Under the pieces are notes generated by a model that was given only the letters and a program-made list of their open reading frames with translations, searched no databases and was not told the origin of the DNA. A stretch of DNA of 64,000 nt, taken from Bacteriovoracaceae bacterium (GTDB lineage: Bacteria; Bdellovibrionota; Bacteriovoracia; Bacteriovoracales; Bacteriovoracaceae). The translations under genes and the position numbers were made by a program. The stretch spans positions 49,386 through 113,385 of the forward strand of contig CANCFT010000008.1 of NCBI GenBank assembly GCA_947377285.1, read 5' to 3'. Shown here one piece after another: positions 27,300 through 36,324 of this stretch (position 1 is the first letter of the stretch; every line of letters begins with the position of its first letter).

Positions 27300-28250
27300 T
27301 TATGAAATTGTTGGGGCAAACACCAGATTTCCATGTAGCAGGATTGCGATAAAGAAGTATTTTTTTTCTTTCTTTAAAATTAAAATCCAAATTGCCCAAA
27401 AAAGAAACAAGGTAACATTCATAAAACTTCCAACCACTATATGAGATTCAAATTGAATGAGGGCCATGAATGTTTTTAATATGGGTTCAAACCAATTCAA
27501 TTGTATGAAATGAAAAGTGAGTAAATAGAAAAATAATAAAGGTGCAATTAAGGTAAAAATAAAGATTGTTGGAAGGCTTATCAAAATAGCCAGGAATGAA
27601 ACTTCGCCGCTGCCAAAGCAGGCAATTAAAAGTTGAGATGAACATAGTCCAAGAATTAGAGAAAGTTTTGAGTGATTGCGAAATGCGATAAAAGTTCCAA
27701 TAAAAAGAAAACTGTAGATAAAACCAATTGGACTTTCTTGATAATGACCTAAAAAATAGGAAATGATAAAAACGCCAATCACCATAATTTCAATCGAGAG
27801 ATTCCATTTCAATTTCATCCATGACTTAAGAAAGAAGACAAGACGTATCAAGACAATTCTCTTGATCGCCAAGTAGGGAAGTGTATACATCAATAATAAA
27901 AATCCTAATTGAAAACATTTTGTGAGCTTTTTTATAGGACATTTTTTTATCAAAAACATGACTATCGATATAAGAATTGAAAAATGAATTCCCGAGGGTG
28001 AAAAAAAGAAACCTAACCCCAAAAGTTTGAACTCTTTTGAAATTTTTGGTGAGAGTCCTTTTTTCTCTCCTGTGGCCATCGCCCAGGCTAAAATGGCCAA
28101 TTGTGGATTAGAAAATTGGGTTTTAAGTTCACTTTTGATTTGAGACTTTAAAGGGCCTTGCAGATGCTGGCCTTGGCTTTTAGGCTGAAATGGCCAATTT
28201 AAAAGAAGCATCAAGAAACTGGTAAGGGTGATGAAGGCAAAAAATCTCAT
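27300..28250 (-). CDS. ComEC/Rec2-like competence-domain membrane protein (short form)
   Basis: About 316 residues with eight or more hydrophobic segments. The stretch GLGFFFSPSGIHFSILISIV near residue 90 corresponds to the ComEC hallmark in which the polypeptide reads 'laiSGlHv', preceded by a soluble N-terminal part with ILAWAMATGEKKGLSPKI (family 'l..all.G.r..l'). ComEC forms the inner-membrane channel for DNA uptake. Full-length ComEC is 700-800 residues with an OB-like N-terminal and a metallo-beta-lactamase C-terminal domain; neither is encoded here. An in-frame TTG at 28268 could extend the N-terminus by six residues. Either this is a specialised short paralogue or the other domains are encoded elsewhere. 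Confidence 0.65.
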   Translation of the reverse strand: MRFFAFITLTSFLMLLLNWPFQPKSQGQHLQGPLKSQIKSELKTQFSNPQLAILAWAMATGEKKGLSPKISKEFKLLGLGFFFSPSGIHFSILISIVMFLIKKCPIKKLTKCFQLGFLLLMYTLPYLAIKRIVLIRLVFFLKSWMKLKWNLSIEIMVIGVFIISYFLGHYQESPIGFIYSFLFIGTFIAFRNHSKLSLILGLCSSQLLIACFGSGEVSFLAILISLPTIFIFTLIAPLLFFYLLTFHFIQLNWFEPILKTFMALIQFESHIVVGSFMNVTLFLFWAIWILILKKEKKYFFIAILLHGNLVFAPTIS

Positions 28251-28375
28251 GACTTGGCAATGCAACAAGGATCTCTTTCTTTAAAAGACTTAACTCTTTG
28301 AGACTTTGGAGTTAAAAAGGGGTTAGGCGGATTTTTTAGGTACACAAATTCAAAAAGAATGAGTTGAGGCGTTAT

Positions 28376-29248
28376 ATGGGACTTCTAGAAAAAGGAATAG
28401 AAAACGATTTAAAACGATTTTTTGAAGAAGACGATCTTCAGGGTAATTCTTTTTATTTGCGTGAACTGCCAGAGACGATTGTAGAGTGCCATTTAAAAAT
28501 CAAGAGTGAATTAACTCTTTGTGGACTCCCTTATTTTGTAGCAGCTTTTAATTATCTCGGAGCAAGTCTTGATTACTCTGCCTTTAAAAAGCATGAAGGT
28601 AAAAATTTCTCAAAAGGCGAAGTGATTTCTTTTTCACTTCCATTTTCAATTGCTTTGACTGGTGAGCGAGTTGCTCTAAACTTGCTTCAACGGGCCAGTG
28701 CTGTAGCTACCTTTACAGAAAATTTTGCAATATTAGCAAAACCACATCACATAAGAATTCTCGACACAAGAAAAACAACCCCAGGGCTGCGCTCACTTGA
28801 AAAATATTCCGTACGAGTTGGTGGTGGATTTAATCACCGCTTTTCACAAGCTGATGTATGGATGATTAAAGATAATCATAAAACGTTTTTTGGTGGACTG
28901 AAACCGGCATGGGATTTTTTTCAAAAAATGCAAACTCATTATCAAAACATTGTCGTGGAAATTCATTCAATTGATGAATTAAATATTGCCATTGAATTAG
29001 GAGTTAAGCATGTGTTGCTTGATAATTTTTCACCAGAGAACATTAAAAAAGCCATAGCGCTAAAAAAAGCCGGAATGACTTTTGAAATCTCTGGCGGAGT
29101 TAATCTGCAAAACTGTGAACAGTATTTTATTAAAGGTGTGGATGCGATCAGTATTGGAGCTCTTACTCATAGTGCCCCCCACGTTGATCTCTCGATGAAA
29201 ATAAAAAATTTATCAACTTCAGGAAGTAAGGATTCATATGAGTTTTGA
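28376..29248 (+). CDS. nadC: Nicotinate-nucleotide pyrophosphorylase (quinolinate phosphoribosyltransferase)
   Basis: About 290 residues. Signatures are [34 protein letters not shown] (the phosphate-binding R/K loop), [18 protein letters not shown] and FEISGGVNL. NadC converts quinolinate and PRPP to nicotinate mononucleotide with loss of CO2, the committed step of de novo NAD synthesis. The ATG at 28376 is preferred because GAGG lies 6 nt upstream; a TTG at 28364 would overlap that ribosome site. The gene overlaps nadB by 11 nt, a natural operon for the aspartate route. nadA is not in the window. Confidence 0.94.
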   Translation: MGLLEKGIENDLKRFFEEDDLQGNSFYLRELPETIVECHLKIKSELTLCGLPYFVAAFNYLGASLDYSAFKKHEGKNFSKGEVISFSLPFSIALTGERVALNLLQRASAVATFTENFAILAKPHHIRILDTRKTTPGLRSLEKYSVRVGGGFNHRFSQADVWMIKDNHKTFFGGLKPAWDFFQKMQTHYQNIVVEIHSIDELNIAIELGVKHVLLDNFSPENIKKAIALKKAGMTFEISGGVNLQNCEQYFIKGVDAISIGALTHSAPHVDLSMKIKNLSTSGSKDSYEF

Positions 29249-30794
29249 ATATGATGTTTTAATTATTGGAACTGGAATTGCAGGGCTATCAACTGCAGCA
29301 AGACTGGCGGAAAAAGGATTAAAAATTGCCATTGTGACTCGAGAAAAAGACCCTACTTTAACTAATACAGTTTGGGCCCAAGGGGGAATTATTTATTCCC
29401 GAGGCTCAGAAGAATCATTGATTGAAGATATTTTAAAAGCGAGTGCGGGAACTTCCTCACTTGAAGCTGCTAGATTAGTTGCCTATGAATCTTCTGCTAT
29501 TTTAGAAGAATTATTGATTAATAAAGCTCAAACTGGTTTTGAAAAAAGTGATGAGGGAGAATTAAAATTCACAAAAGAAGCCGCTCATTCAGTTCCAAGA
29601 ATTCTCTATAAAGGAGATTTCACAGGAAAAGAAATCCAAATTACCTTGCTTAATTACTTAAAGAATAATTTTTCAAATGTCGTGTTTTTTACCTCTCATA
29701 CTGCCATTGATTTACTGACAGCACTTCACCACGGTGTGAAAATTCAGCAGCGTTATGAACAAAATAAAGTTTTAGGTGCGTATCTCTTTAATCAAGAAAC
29801 AAAAGCTGTGGTTAAATTATTAGCAAAATTTACAGTTCTAGCGACTGGGGGCATTGGTGCACTTTATTTACACCATTCCAACTCAGAAGGCGCTAGAGGA
29901 GACGGACACGCCATGGCCAGAAGGGCCGGAGCCGTTCTCACAGATATGGAATTTATTCAATTTCACCCAACGACTTTTTATGGTGGGGCCACTCACCGCA
30001 GGTTTCTCATCAGTGAAGCTGTAAGAGGAGAAGGCGGAGTATTAGTTAATTCAGAAGGCGAGCGCTTTATGAAAAAATATCACCCAGACCTCGAACTCGC
30101 TCCTCGGGATGTTGTTGCTCGCGCTATTGCTGAAGAAATTATTGAAACAAAAAGTGATTGTGTTTACTTAGACATTACTCATAAGGATCCTGAATGGATT
30201 AAAAATCGTTTTCCAACAATTTATAAACATTGCTTAGAAAATGATATCGATATGACTTGTGATTTGATTCCAGTTGTCCCGGCGGCCCATTATACTTGTG
30301 GTGGTGTAAAAACTGACTTAGTAGGATTAACGACGTTACAAAATCTTTATGCTGTTGGTGAAGTTGCTTGTACAGGTTTACACGGAGCTAATCGACTTGC
30401 TTCTACGTCTTTACTGGAAGGAATGACATTTGGTTATTTTGCCGCCAACGATATACTTAAAAATGTGGATAACGAGAAAATATATTCTGCTGAATTAATT
30501 AAAAATTGGATTGATGGAACAGAAGCAGTAGACACGGCGCTGATTCATCAAGATTGGCAGACTCTAAAGCAGACCATGTGGAACTATGTTGGACTTACTC
30601 GTTCTCGTCATCGGCTAGCAAGAGCTGAAGCAATGTTTAGTGAATTAACAGATGAAATTAACCGATTTTATAAAGATGCTTCCCTCGTTGATAGTTTAAT
30701 TGGGTTACGAAATGCAGTTGAAGTAGGACAGATTGTCTTACTTGCATCGAGAAGAAACACTCAGTCTATTGGATGTTTTTACCGCAAGAGTTAA
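29238..30794 (+). CDS. nadB: L-aspartate oxidase
   Basis: 518 residues, normal for NadB. The N-terminal FAD motif is [19 protein letters not shown]. The succinate-dehydrogenase-like signature is [16 protein letters not shown] near residue 235, with the active-site [17 protein letters not shown] near 262 and [10 protein letters not shown] near 353. The FAD-capping [20 protein letters not shown] confirms the family. It oxidises aspartate to iminoaspartate, which NadA condenses to quinolinate. It overlaps nadC by 11 nt and is probably translated with it. It faces the NHL lipoprotein gene with 3 nt between stops. Confidence 0.96.
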   Translation: MSFEYDVLIIGTGIAGLSTAARLAEKGLKIAIVTREKDPTLTNTVWAQGGIIYSRGSEESLIEDILKASAGTSSLEAARLVAYESSAILEELLINKAQTGFEKSDEGELKFTKEAAHSVPRILYKGDFTGKEIQITLLNYLKNNFSNVVFFTSHTAIDLLTALHHGVKIQQRYEQNKVLGAYLFNQETKAVVKLLAKFTVLATGGIGALYLHHSNSEGARGDGHAMARRAGAVLTDMEFIQFHPTTFYGGATHRRFLISEAVRGEGGVLVNSEGERFMKKYHPDLELAPRDVVARAIAEEIIETKSDCVYLDITHKDPEWIKNRFPTIYKHCLENDIDMTCDLIPVVPAAHYTCGGVKTDLVGLTTLQNLYAVGEVACTGLHGANRLASTSLLEGMTFGYFAANDILKNVDNEKIYSAELIKNWIDGTEAVDTALIHQDWQTLKQTMWNYVGLTRSRHRLARAEAMFSELTDEINRFYKDASLVDSLIGLRNAVEVGQIVLLASRRNTQSIGCFYRKS

Positions 30795-30797
30795 TGT

Positions 30798-31898
30798 TTA
30801 CGGTTTAATTTTTCTAATAATATAATTTCCAGTATCTGTAATAAAAAGATATCCGGAACTATTAATAGTTATTCCATTTGGGCTTGATAAACTGGCCGAA
30901 GTTCCAATGCCATCAGTAGATCCGATATTGCCAGCTGTTCCAATAATTGTTGTAACAACACCAGCAGGAGTCACTTTACGAATAACATGATTTCCTACGT
31001 CGACAACATTTACGTTTCCTGAATTATCGATAGTCATTCCATTCGGATTATTAAATCTTGCAGCTGCACCAACTCCATCTGTTGAACCAAGCGAACCAGC
31101 AGTTCCGGCCAGTGTTGTGACAACACCAATATTTGTAATTTTTCTGATTGTATGATTACCAGAATCAGAAACATAAACATTGAGTGAGCCATCAACAGCT
31201 ATTCCTTTGGGATTATTAAAACTCGCAGCTGCTCCTACTCCATCAGTTGAGCCTACAATTCCGGCAGTACCGGCGAGAGTTGTAACAACTGCAGCATTCG
31301 TAATTTTTCGAATAAAATGATTTCCAGAATCTGTTACATATAAAGTGCCTGATCCATCTGCGGTTATTCGACTGGGAAAGAAAAATCGCGCTGCAGTTCC
31401 TGTGGCATTAGTTGAACCAAATGTGCCGGCCAAACCTGCAAAAGTTGTTACGACTCCTGTTGATGTAATTTTTCTAATAGTATGATTTCCAGAATCAACG
31501 ACATAAATATTTCCAGAACTATCTGTTGTAATTCCTTTAGGATTGTTAAATCTGGCCGCAGCACCAGTTGCGTCCGTAGATCCTGAAAGCCCAGCTGTCC
31601 CTGCAAAAGTAGTAACGACTCCAGCTGAAGTTATTTTACGAATAGTATTGTTGCCAGTGTCGGTGACAAAAATATTTCCAGTGCTGTCTGAGGTAATTCC
31701 GTTTGGAAAATAAAAACTTGCAGCAATTCCAGTTCCATCGGCTGAACCAAAGGAACCAGCAGTTCCCACAAAAGTTGACATGGTCATTCCAGTTAAAATG
31801 GGAATTTCTATATTAACTGCAGCAACGGGATCACTATTTTTTTTATTACAAGAGGAAAATAAGGCAATTGAAATGGTCAATATTAGTATTTTGTTCAT
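30798..31898 (-). CDS. NHL-repeat (beta-propeller) lipoprotein
   Basis: 366 residues. The N-terminus is a lipoprotein signal (ILILTISIALFSSC). After a short linker come six repeats of about 56 residues, each with the pattern GTAGxxGSTDGxGAAARF, then NPxGI, a strand with a T/V-D-SGNHTIRKI motif and GVVTTLAG. This is the NHL repeat, and six copies would close a six-bladed propeller. The repeats are very similar to each other, which suggests recent expansion or gene conversion. Such propellers bind proteins, RNA or glycans; as a lipoprotein it probably acts at the cell envelope. No enzyme residues are seen. Confidence 0.92.
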   Translation of the reverse strand: MNKILILTISIALFSSCNKKNSDPVAAVNIEIPILTGMTMSTFVGTAGSFGSADGTGIAASFYFPNGITSDSTGNIFVTDTGNNTIRKITSAGVVTTFAGTAGLSGSTDATGAAARFNNPKGITTDSSGNIYVVDSGNHTIRKITSTGVVTTFAGLAGTFGSTNATGTAARFFFPSRITADGSGTLYVTDSGNHFIRKITNAAVVTTLAGTAGIVGSTDGVGAAASFNNPKGIAVDGSLNVYVSDSGNHTIRKITNIGVVTTLAGTAGSLGSTDGVGAAARFNNPNGMTIDNSGNVNVVDVGNHVIRKVTPAGVVTTIIGTAGNIGSTDGIGTSASLSSPNGITINSSGYLFITDTGNYIIRKIKP

Positions 31899-32017
31899 TT
31901 TATATATTCCTCATAATAATGTACTTAATTGGTTATCTTAAGTTTTTCTTAACCTTTCTTCACATTAGCATAGGTTTTAAAATTTCCATCTAGGGGTAAA
32001 CTTAGCCGATATAGAAA

Positions 32018-32053
32018 ATTAAAAAAGATATCCAAGGCGATTTCTCGCCTTGG
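32018..32053 (-). terminator. Rho-independent terminator after the pentapeptide gene
   Basis: On the minus strand a perfect 9-bp stem, CCAAGGCGA with TCGCCTTGG and a 4-nt loop (32032-32053), is followed by a T-rich run (atatcttttttaa). It lies 139 nt downstream of the pentapeptide-repeat gene stop and would end its transcript. Confidence 0.8.
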
Positions 32054-32191
32054 AAGTGGAAGAGTGTGACCTCTTTGTGATCTTCATACATGAAGACATG
32101 CAAAGATAAAGATATTCCCCCTCGACGTGTTGAACGTGCGAATTCTAATAAGAGATCCTTGAGGGGATTGGTTTGAACGCTCTCGTTTTTA
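32054..32191 (-). other. 3' UTR or possible small-RNA region
   Basis: Between the pentapeptide gene stop and its terminator lie 138 non-coding nt with local inverted repeats: TCTTCAT/ATGAAGA near 32090 and an ATTCCCCCTC/GAGGGGATT pair that bracket about 40 nt (about 32113-32170). Together with the terminator this would make a compact structured RNA on the minus strand. It does not match a known family that I recognise. The rest of the gap (31899-32017) is AT-rich with no visible feature beyond the NHL gene's upstream region. Confidence 0.35.
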
Positions 32192-32620
32192 TTAAGCAGA
32201 TAAACTTAAAAACTCATCTAAACCTAAGCTCTGAATTTGGGTAAATGTCCCAGTTGATTCAAAAGAGTAATTATGGCTTCCTTCAGACTCAATGGTCTCA
32301 GAATCCTTTAAGGCCGTTCGTCCCCACATGCAATTTTCCCATGAGGTTGATTCAAAATTGCAATCTGAAAACTTAGAGAATTGAAACTTGCAATTAATAA
32401 AGAGGCAATCAATAAACAAACAGTTATCTAAAGTTGTCCCAAAAAAGATGCAATTTTCGAAAATAACATCTTGGAAAACCACTTCTTTTAAAAGGCTTCC
32501 TGAAAGGGTTAGGTCGCTATAAGTATTTGTTTTAATAGTTCTTTTTTCAATTAGCTGATATTCCGAAGCCCCAAGTTCTGCTGAATAAAGAAGGTCAATA
32601 AATAATGTAAGTGTTTCCAA
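32192..32620 (-). CDS. Pentapeptide-repeat protein
   Basis: 142 residues from a TTG start with AAGGAGC just upstream. Residues about 33-105 follow a five-residue periodicity with a central Phe/Leu and small side residues (DLTLSGSLLKEVVFQDVIF, NCIFFGTTLDNCLFIDCLF, NCKFQFSKFSDCNF), the right-handed quadrilateral beta-helix pattern. Several repeats carry Cys. About 15 repeats would make a short solenoid flanked by a non-repeat N-terminus and C-terminus. Function is unknown; some members mimic DNA and bind gyrase, but nothing here shows that. It is divergent from the HTH gene. Confidence 0.8.
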   Translation of the reverse strand: METLTLFIDLLYSAELGASEYQLIEKRTIKTNTYSDLTLSGSLLKEVVFQDVIFENCIFFGTTLDNCLFIDCLFINCKFQFSKFSDCNFESTSWENCMWGRTALKDSETIESEGSHNYSFESTGTFTQIQSLGLDEFLSLSA

Positions 32621-32767
32621 TTTCAGCTCCTTGGCGGCTTGTTTTCTACACCCAGAATACCAAAATAGACCGATTGCGTCAAGTAATTAAATTGCATCAA
32701 GAAATATTTTTGCAATCCGATAATGGTTTAAAGCACTTGGGTTATGAGTGAGTTGAGGAGTCCCTAT

Positions 32768-33355
32768 ATGGCAGAGTTTAAGCGCGAACGAGTAGAGATG
32801 TTCTTAGGAGTGACTAGAAAATACATGCAAGTGCGTGGGGCCATGTCGCAAAAAGACTTAGCTGAACAAACCGATGTTGGTGTTTCAACTATGAGCCGTT
32901 TTCTCTCGCAAAAATCAACGGAACTTAACCCTCAACTAATTGCTAAAATCACTGCGAAACTTAATATTCCTCTCCATGAAATGATTGATTTTGTCGAAGA
33001 AGACTTTGCGGATAGATTTATAAGACTAGTGAAGTTTTATAAAGACGAATTAAAAGATGTTGAGTTTGATCCCAACGACCTTGGAACTTCACCAGAGGCG
33101 CCAAAAAGTGTTCAAACTGAAAAAGAGACAGCACCTGTTGAGCCAGTGGATAACCGGACTGCTAATCAGAGGAAAGAAGATAAGATCAAATCTAATGCTG
33201 AACTAAGTATAAGAGAAAAGTTAGAAAGCCTTACACCACGGCAGCGAGCTTTTATGACAGAGTTTTTAAATATGAAGTTAGAAGAGAGAGATTTAATTGT
33301 GGATTTAGGAAACAACCTCTTTCAGTATTTTAAAATGAAAGGCATGGATATATGA
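32768..33355 (+). CDS. HTH (XRE/Cro-type) DNA-binding protein
   Basis: About 195 residues. Residues about 20-75 form a lambda-repressor-like HTH: SQKDLAEQTDVGVSTMSRFL, then LNPQLIAKITAKLNIPLHEM. The remainder is charged, with a Pro/Glu-rich linker and a C-terminal helical part (SIREKLESLTPRQRAFMTEF) that may mediate oligomerisation. The ATG at 32768 has GAGGAG 7 nt upstream; an in-frame ATG at 32744 is the alternative. The stop overlaps the following secreted-protein gene (ATGA), so they share an mRNA. The target is unknown; the intergenic region shared with the pentapeptide gene is an obvious candidate. Confidence 0.8.
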   Translation: MAEFKRERVEMFLGVTRKYMQVRGAMSQKDLAEQTDVGVSTMSRFLSQKSTELNPQLIAKITAKLNIPLHEMIDFVEEDFADRFIRLVKFYKDELKDVEFDPNDLGTSPEAPKSVQTEKETAPVEPVDNRTANQRKEDKIKSNAELSIREKLESLTPRQRAFMTEFLNMKLEERDLIVDLGNNLFQYFKMKGMDI

Positions 33356-34155
33356 GAATTTACTTAGGATTTATTTTGTGTATTTTTTCTATTAGGGCGT
33401 GGGCGACTCCTCAAAAAATAGAAATGATTTTTTTGTCTCCTCAAAAAGTGACAGAGCTTTTAGAGTTAATAGAAAAAAAGACTCATCCTGAAAAAATATT
33501 TAATCGGACGGTCCTCAATGAACCTGACCTAACTAATTGTGTTCCAATGGGAGACGGCTGCTTTGATCCGCAACTAGGATATATCGAAAAGAAACCTGAA
33601 ATAACAAATCATCAGCCGGTACTAGCTGTTCCCAAAGATCCAGAACTGCAATTGAAAACTTTCAGCGCAATTGACACGAGTTTAGTGAATTGTGACAAAG
33701 GAAATTATTTTGATATTTTTTGTGGGAAAGAAAAGCCCCGAGAAAAACCTTCTGAAATAGAAATTTGGTTTGATGTTTCTTCATCGCTTCGAAATGTAGA
33801 TTATAATAAAGAAAATGATCAATGCAATCGTAGAGTTTTTGCCAAAAAAGTTCTAGAAAACTGTAAAGACAAAATTAAATTTTCAATTTTCAATACTGCT
33901 CTTAAGGAAGCTGGAGAATTATCTAGTGTTTGTCTGGCCAATGGAACAAATGATGAAGCGAAACTATTACAATGGATGAAGGATAGTGAAGCCAAAGTCT
34001 TAATTATTGTGACTGATATAGATGAAATGTCTACGGCCATGAAAGATTATCTTTCAGACAGAGGCGCAAAAATGGTAGGAGATGGTGTCAAAGCGTTTAC
34101 CTCGACTGACCTGATTAATTATGCTAATGATATTGGTAAAACTTGTAAGAAATAA
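33352..34155 (+). CDS. Secreted protein with a vWA-like domain
   Basis: 267 residues starting in a 4-nt overlap with the HTH gene. A signal peptide is clear (RIYLGFILCIFSIRAWA). The C-terminal half looks like a von Willebrand A fold: EIWFDVSSSLRNVD carries the DxSxS metal-site motif, followed by KIKFSIFNT, and VLIIVTDIDEM at the position of the later metal-binding Asp. Four Cys may form disulfides. vWA domains mediate metal-dependent protein contacts. The N-terminal 130 residues match no family I know. Coupling to an HTH regulator is unusual for a secreted protein. Confidence 0.7.
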   Translation: MRIYLGFILCIFSIRAWATPQKIEMIFLSPQKVTELLELIEKKTHPEKIFNRTVLNEPDLTNCVPMGDGCFDPQLGYIEKKPEITNHQPVLAVPKDPELQLKTFSAIDTSLVNCDKGNYFDIFCGKEKPREKPSEIEIWFDVSSSLRNVDYNKENDQCNRRVFAKKVLENCKDKIKFSIFNTALKEAGELSSVCLANGTNDEAKLLQWMKDSEAKVLIIVTDIDEMSTAMKDYLSDRGAKMVGDGVKAFTSTDLINYANDIGKTCKK

Positions 34156-34167
34156 AAAACGAATACC

Positions 34168-35235
34168 ATGTCACAAAAATCTTTTACCAATTTAATTGAT
34201 TGGTCGCGCTCACAATATTCTCATCTTCCTTGGAGAGTAAATCGCAGTTTATACGGAACTCTTGTTTCTGAAATTATGTTGCAACAAACAACTGTAGGAA
34301 CTGTGTTAAATCATTTTGAAAAATTTATCAATGAATATCCAACTATTTTTGACTTAGCTGCCTGTTCAGAAGAGCAAGTTTGTATATCTTGGAAGGGCTT
34401 AGGTTATTACCGCCGCGCTCGCAATTTGAGAAATTTAGCAATCCAGATTGTTCAACAATTTAATGGTAAAATTCCTACAACACTAGATACACTCCTTACT
34501 TTAAAAGGAATTGGTCCTTATACAGCTAATGCAATTGTGGCAATTGGTGCAGACCTAAGGGGCTTGGCCGTTGATGCTAATCTGGAAAGAGTGCTTTCAC
34601 GATTTTATGGTATTCACGATCAGAAAGGAGCTAAGTTACAACAAAAACTTCATAATGATTTTAAATTAAAAAAAATAGTCAAAGAAATAGATCAACTTGG
34701 ACCTCGAGATCTCAATGAAGGATTGATGGATTTAGGACGCATCCTTTGCCAAGCGAGAAAAGCGACTTGCCTTTTATGCCCCCTTAAATCTAGCTGTGAG
34801 GCTTTTAAATTAGGTGATCCGCTTTCATTTCCAGTTGAGAGTGAACAAAAAGAAAAGAAAGTGCATTTGATCAAATTATTAAGAATTGTTGTTAAAGAAA
34901 AAAATAAAATATTGTTTTACCAAAAGAAAAAAGATGAATGGCTGAGTGGGCAGTGGGAACTTCCTAGTTTTATTTTAGAAAGTAATGATGAAAACTTGAA
35001 ACAATACCCAAGAATAAAGACTTTAAAAAGCTACGACAAAGCACAAGTTATAAAAACAGGAATTACTAAATACACAATTGAAAACTATATTATTGAGATG
35101 AATCTTTCTGATTTTATGAAATTCTCCAAGAAAATTGAAATTGAAATTGAATATCTTTTCAAAATTCATAATGAAAAATTAAACCTATCAACAGCATCGA
35201 TCAAAATTTTGAAAAAAATTATTTCCAATCAATAA
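34168..35235 (+). CDS. mutY: A/G-specific adenine glycosylase MutY
   Basis: 355 residues. Motifs: LVSEIMLQQTTV with the catalytic Glu near residue 32, the helix-hairpin-helix LKGIGPYTANAIVAI, the catalytic Asp in AVDANLERVL near 137, and the [4Fe-4S] ligands C-x6-C-x2-C-x5-C in ILCQARKATCLLCPLKSSC near 195-215. The C-terminal part resembles the Nudix-like 8-oxoG recognition domain (EWLSGQWELP). MutY removes adenine mispaired with 8-oxoguanine. The 3' end overlaps the convergent gene at 35219 by 17 nt. Confidence 0.96.
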   Translation: MSQKSFTNLIDWSRSQYSHLPWRVNRSLYGTLVSEIMLQQTTVGTVLNHFEKFINEYPTIFDLAACSEEQVCISWKGLGYYRRARNLRNLAIQIVQQFNGKIPTTLDTLLTLKGIGPYTANAIVAIGADLRGLAVDANLERVLSRFYGIHDQKGAKLQQKLHNDFKLKKIVKEIDQLGPRDLNEGLMDLGRILCQARKATCLLCPLKSSCEAFKLGDPLSFPVESEQKEKKVHLIKLLRIVVKEKNKILFYQKKKDEWLSGQWELPSFILESNDENLKQYPRIKTLKSYDKAQVIKTGITKYTIENYIIEMNLSDFMKFSKKIEIEIEYLFKIHNEKLNLSTASIKILKKIISNQ

Positions 35236-35935
35236 CTGGAACATCTTGGCAGTAAATCATGAGTCCTTTTTTCTGCAGCGGGAAGGCTTGTAAGTCCAGA
35301 AGGTGAGTGACAATCAAACCATTACTTTGAAATTTGATAAATTTTTGAATTAACTTTAAAGGATCTGGTAAACCAAGTTTCAAAGCTTCGTTGCGATGGC
35401 CTTGAGAGAGTTTAATAGTTCTAGCAATGGACTCGAGAAAATGCCTTGTGAGGCAGAGTTGGTTTGGAGCTTCGTCAAGTTTTTGTAATTCATCTGCGGT
35501 AAATTGATAGGCTTCATCCATTTGGTCATTTTGTATAAAAAGCTTTAAATTTTTGTTATAATTTTTAAAATCATATTTATAAAATTGGTTTGGTCTTTTT
35601 TCATTTGTTAGGTAGTTTTGAAAAACTGGCAAATTATTCATGCTGGCGAGTTCATCGCAAAGTAAATTGACTCCTTTGATTTGATAAAATCTAGATTTAA
35701 GTTCAATTGATTTAATTAAAAAACTCGAAGCTTTTTCCATAGAAATTAAATTGAAACTTAAACGATTTGATTCACCATTTGAAAGTTGAGAATAGAGAGC
35801 GGAAACATTTTCATTATGTTTAATTGCCTCAGAAATATGTTTTTGAATGGCATTGAAACATGGATTTTCAATTTCAGCAAAAACTTGGCCTGATATCAAG
35901 GTGATTAATAAGAATATTATAATTTTTTTTAGCAT
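35219..35935 (-). CDS. Secreted protein of unknown function
   Basis: About 238 residues from the ATG at 35935. The N-terminus is a signal peptide (KKIIIFLLITLISGQVFA). The mature part is helical with four or five Cys (NPCFNAI, LLCDELA, QLCLTRHF, MIYCQDVPV). No family is recognised. The frame is open further upstream, but that extension would run into RNase P RNA, so the internal ATG is chosen. It follows rnpB on the same strand by 31 nt, beyond that RNA's T-run, and may have its own promoter or be read through. Confidence 0.7.
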   Translation of the reverse strand: MLKKIIIFLLITLISGQVFAEIENPCFNAIQKHISEAIKHNENVSALYSQLSNGESNRLSFNLISMEKASSFLIKSIELKSRFYQIKGVNLLCDELASMNNLPVFQNYLTNEKRPNQFYKYDFKNYNKNLKLFIQNDQMDEAYQFTADELQKLDEAPNQLCLTRHFLESIARTIKLSQGHRNEALKLGLPDPLKLIQKFIKFQSNGLIVTHLLDLQAFPLQKKGLMIYCQDVPVIDWK

Positions 35936-35966
35936 CTTTTTTTGTTTTTTTATAAATGTTAAAAAA

Positions 35967-36292
35967 CCGAGAGAAGGGATAAGCCGGATCCTGTTTTCAA
36001 CCATCATTCATCTAGGCCCTGAATTACTCCAGGGCTCAAGCACTCTACCCGCTTATCTTCAGGAGTGGCACCCCCTAGTTTCCCATTGCTGGAAAACAAT
36101 ATAAGCCTATTTGAGCTTGCACCACGTAGAGTTTACCTGGTTTCACTACAGCATTACCTGTACATACTTTCTGTTGCACTTGTCCTCACCTCGCGATGGA
36201 CGGGCGTTACCCGCTACGTTGCCATGTGGTGTCCGGACTTTCCTCCCGCTTTTATATTGCTATAAAAACCAGCGATGATTCCCTTTTCTCGG
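35967..36292 (-). ncRNA. rnpB: RNase P RNA (rnpB)
   Basis: The minus strand carries the conserved core of bacterial RNase P RNA: the 5' AGGAAAGTCCGGACACCACA region, GGTAACGCCCG, the GTGCAACAGAAAG segment, GTAAACTCTACG, GCTCAAATAGG, CCTAGATGAATGATGG, and the 3' AACAGGATCCGGCTTATCCC. The ends pair as helix P1 (CCGAGAAAAGGGA at 36292 with TCCCTTCTCTCGG at 35967), followed by TTTTTT (35966-35961) as terminator. Length of about 326 nt is slightly short but within range for type A. It is the ribozyme that trims tRNA 5' leaders. It lies 32 nt downstream of the zinc-ribbon coiled-coil gene. Confidence 0.96.
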
Positions 36293-36324
36293 TAGGAGAC
36301 TTATCGGCTGAATGGAGCTTATAG

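Noticed and set aside
35936..36007. Upstream extension of the secreted protein gene at 35219-35935
   Set aside because: It would run into the 3' end of RNase P RNA, and the signal peptide starts at the internal ATG.
35847..36265. Plus-strand open frames at 35847-36104 and 36065-36265
   Set aside because: They are antisense to RNase P RNA, whose conserved core explains the sequence.
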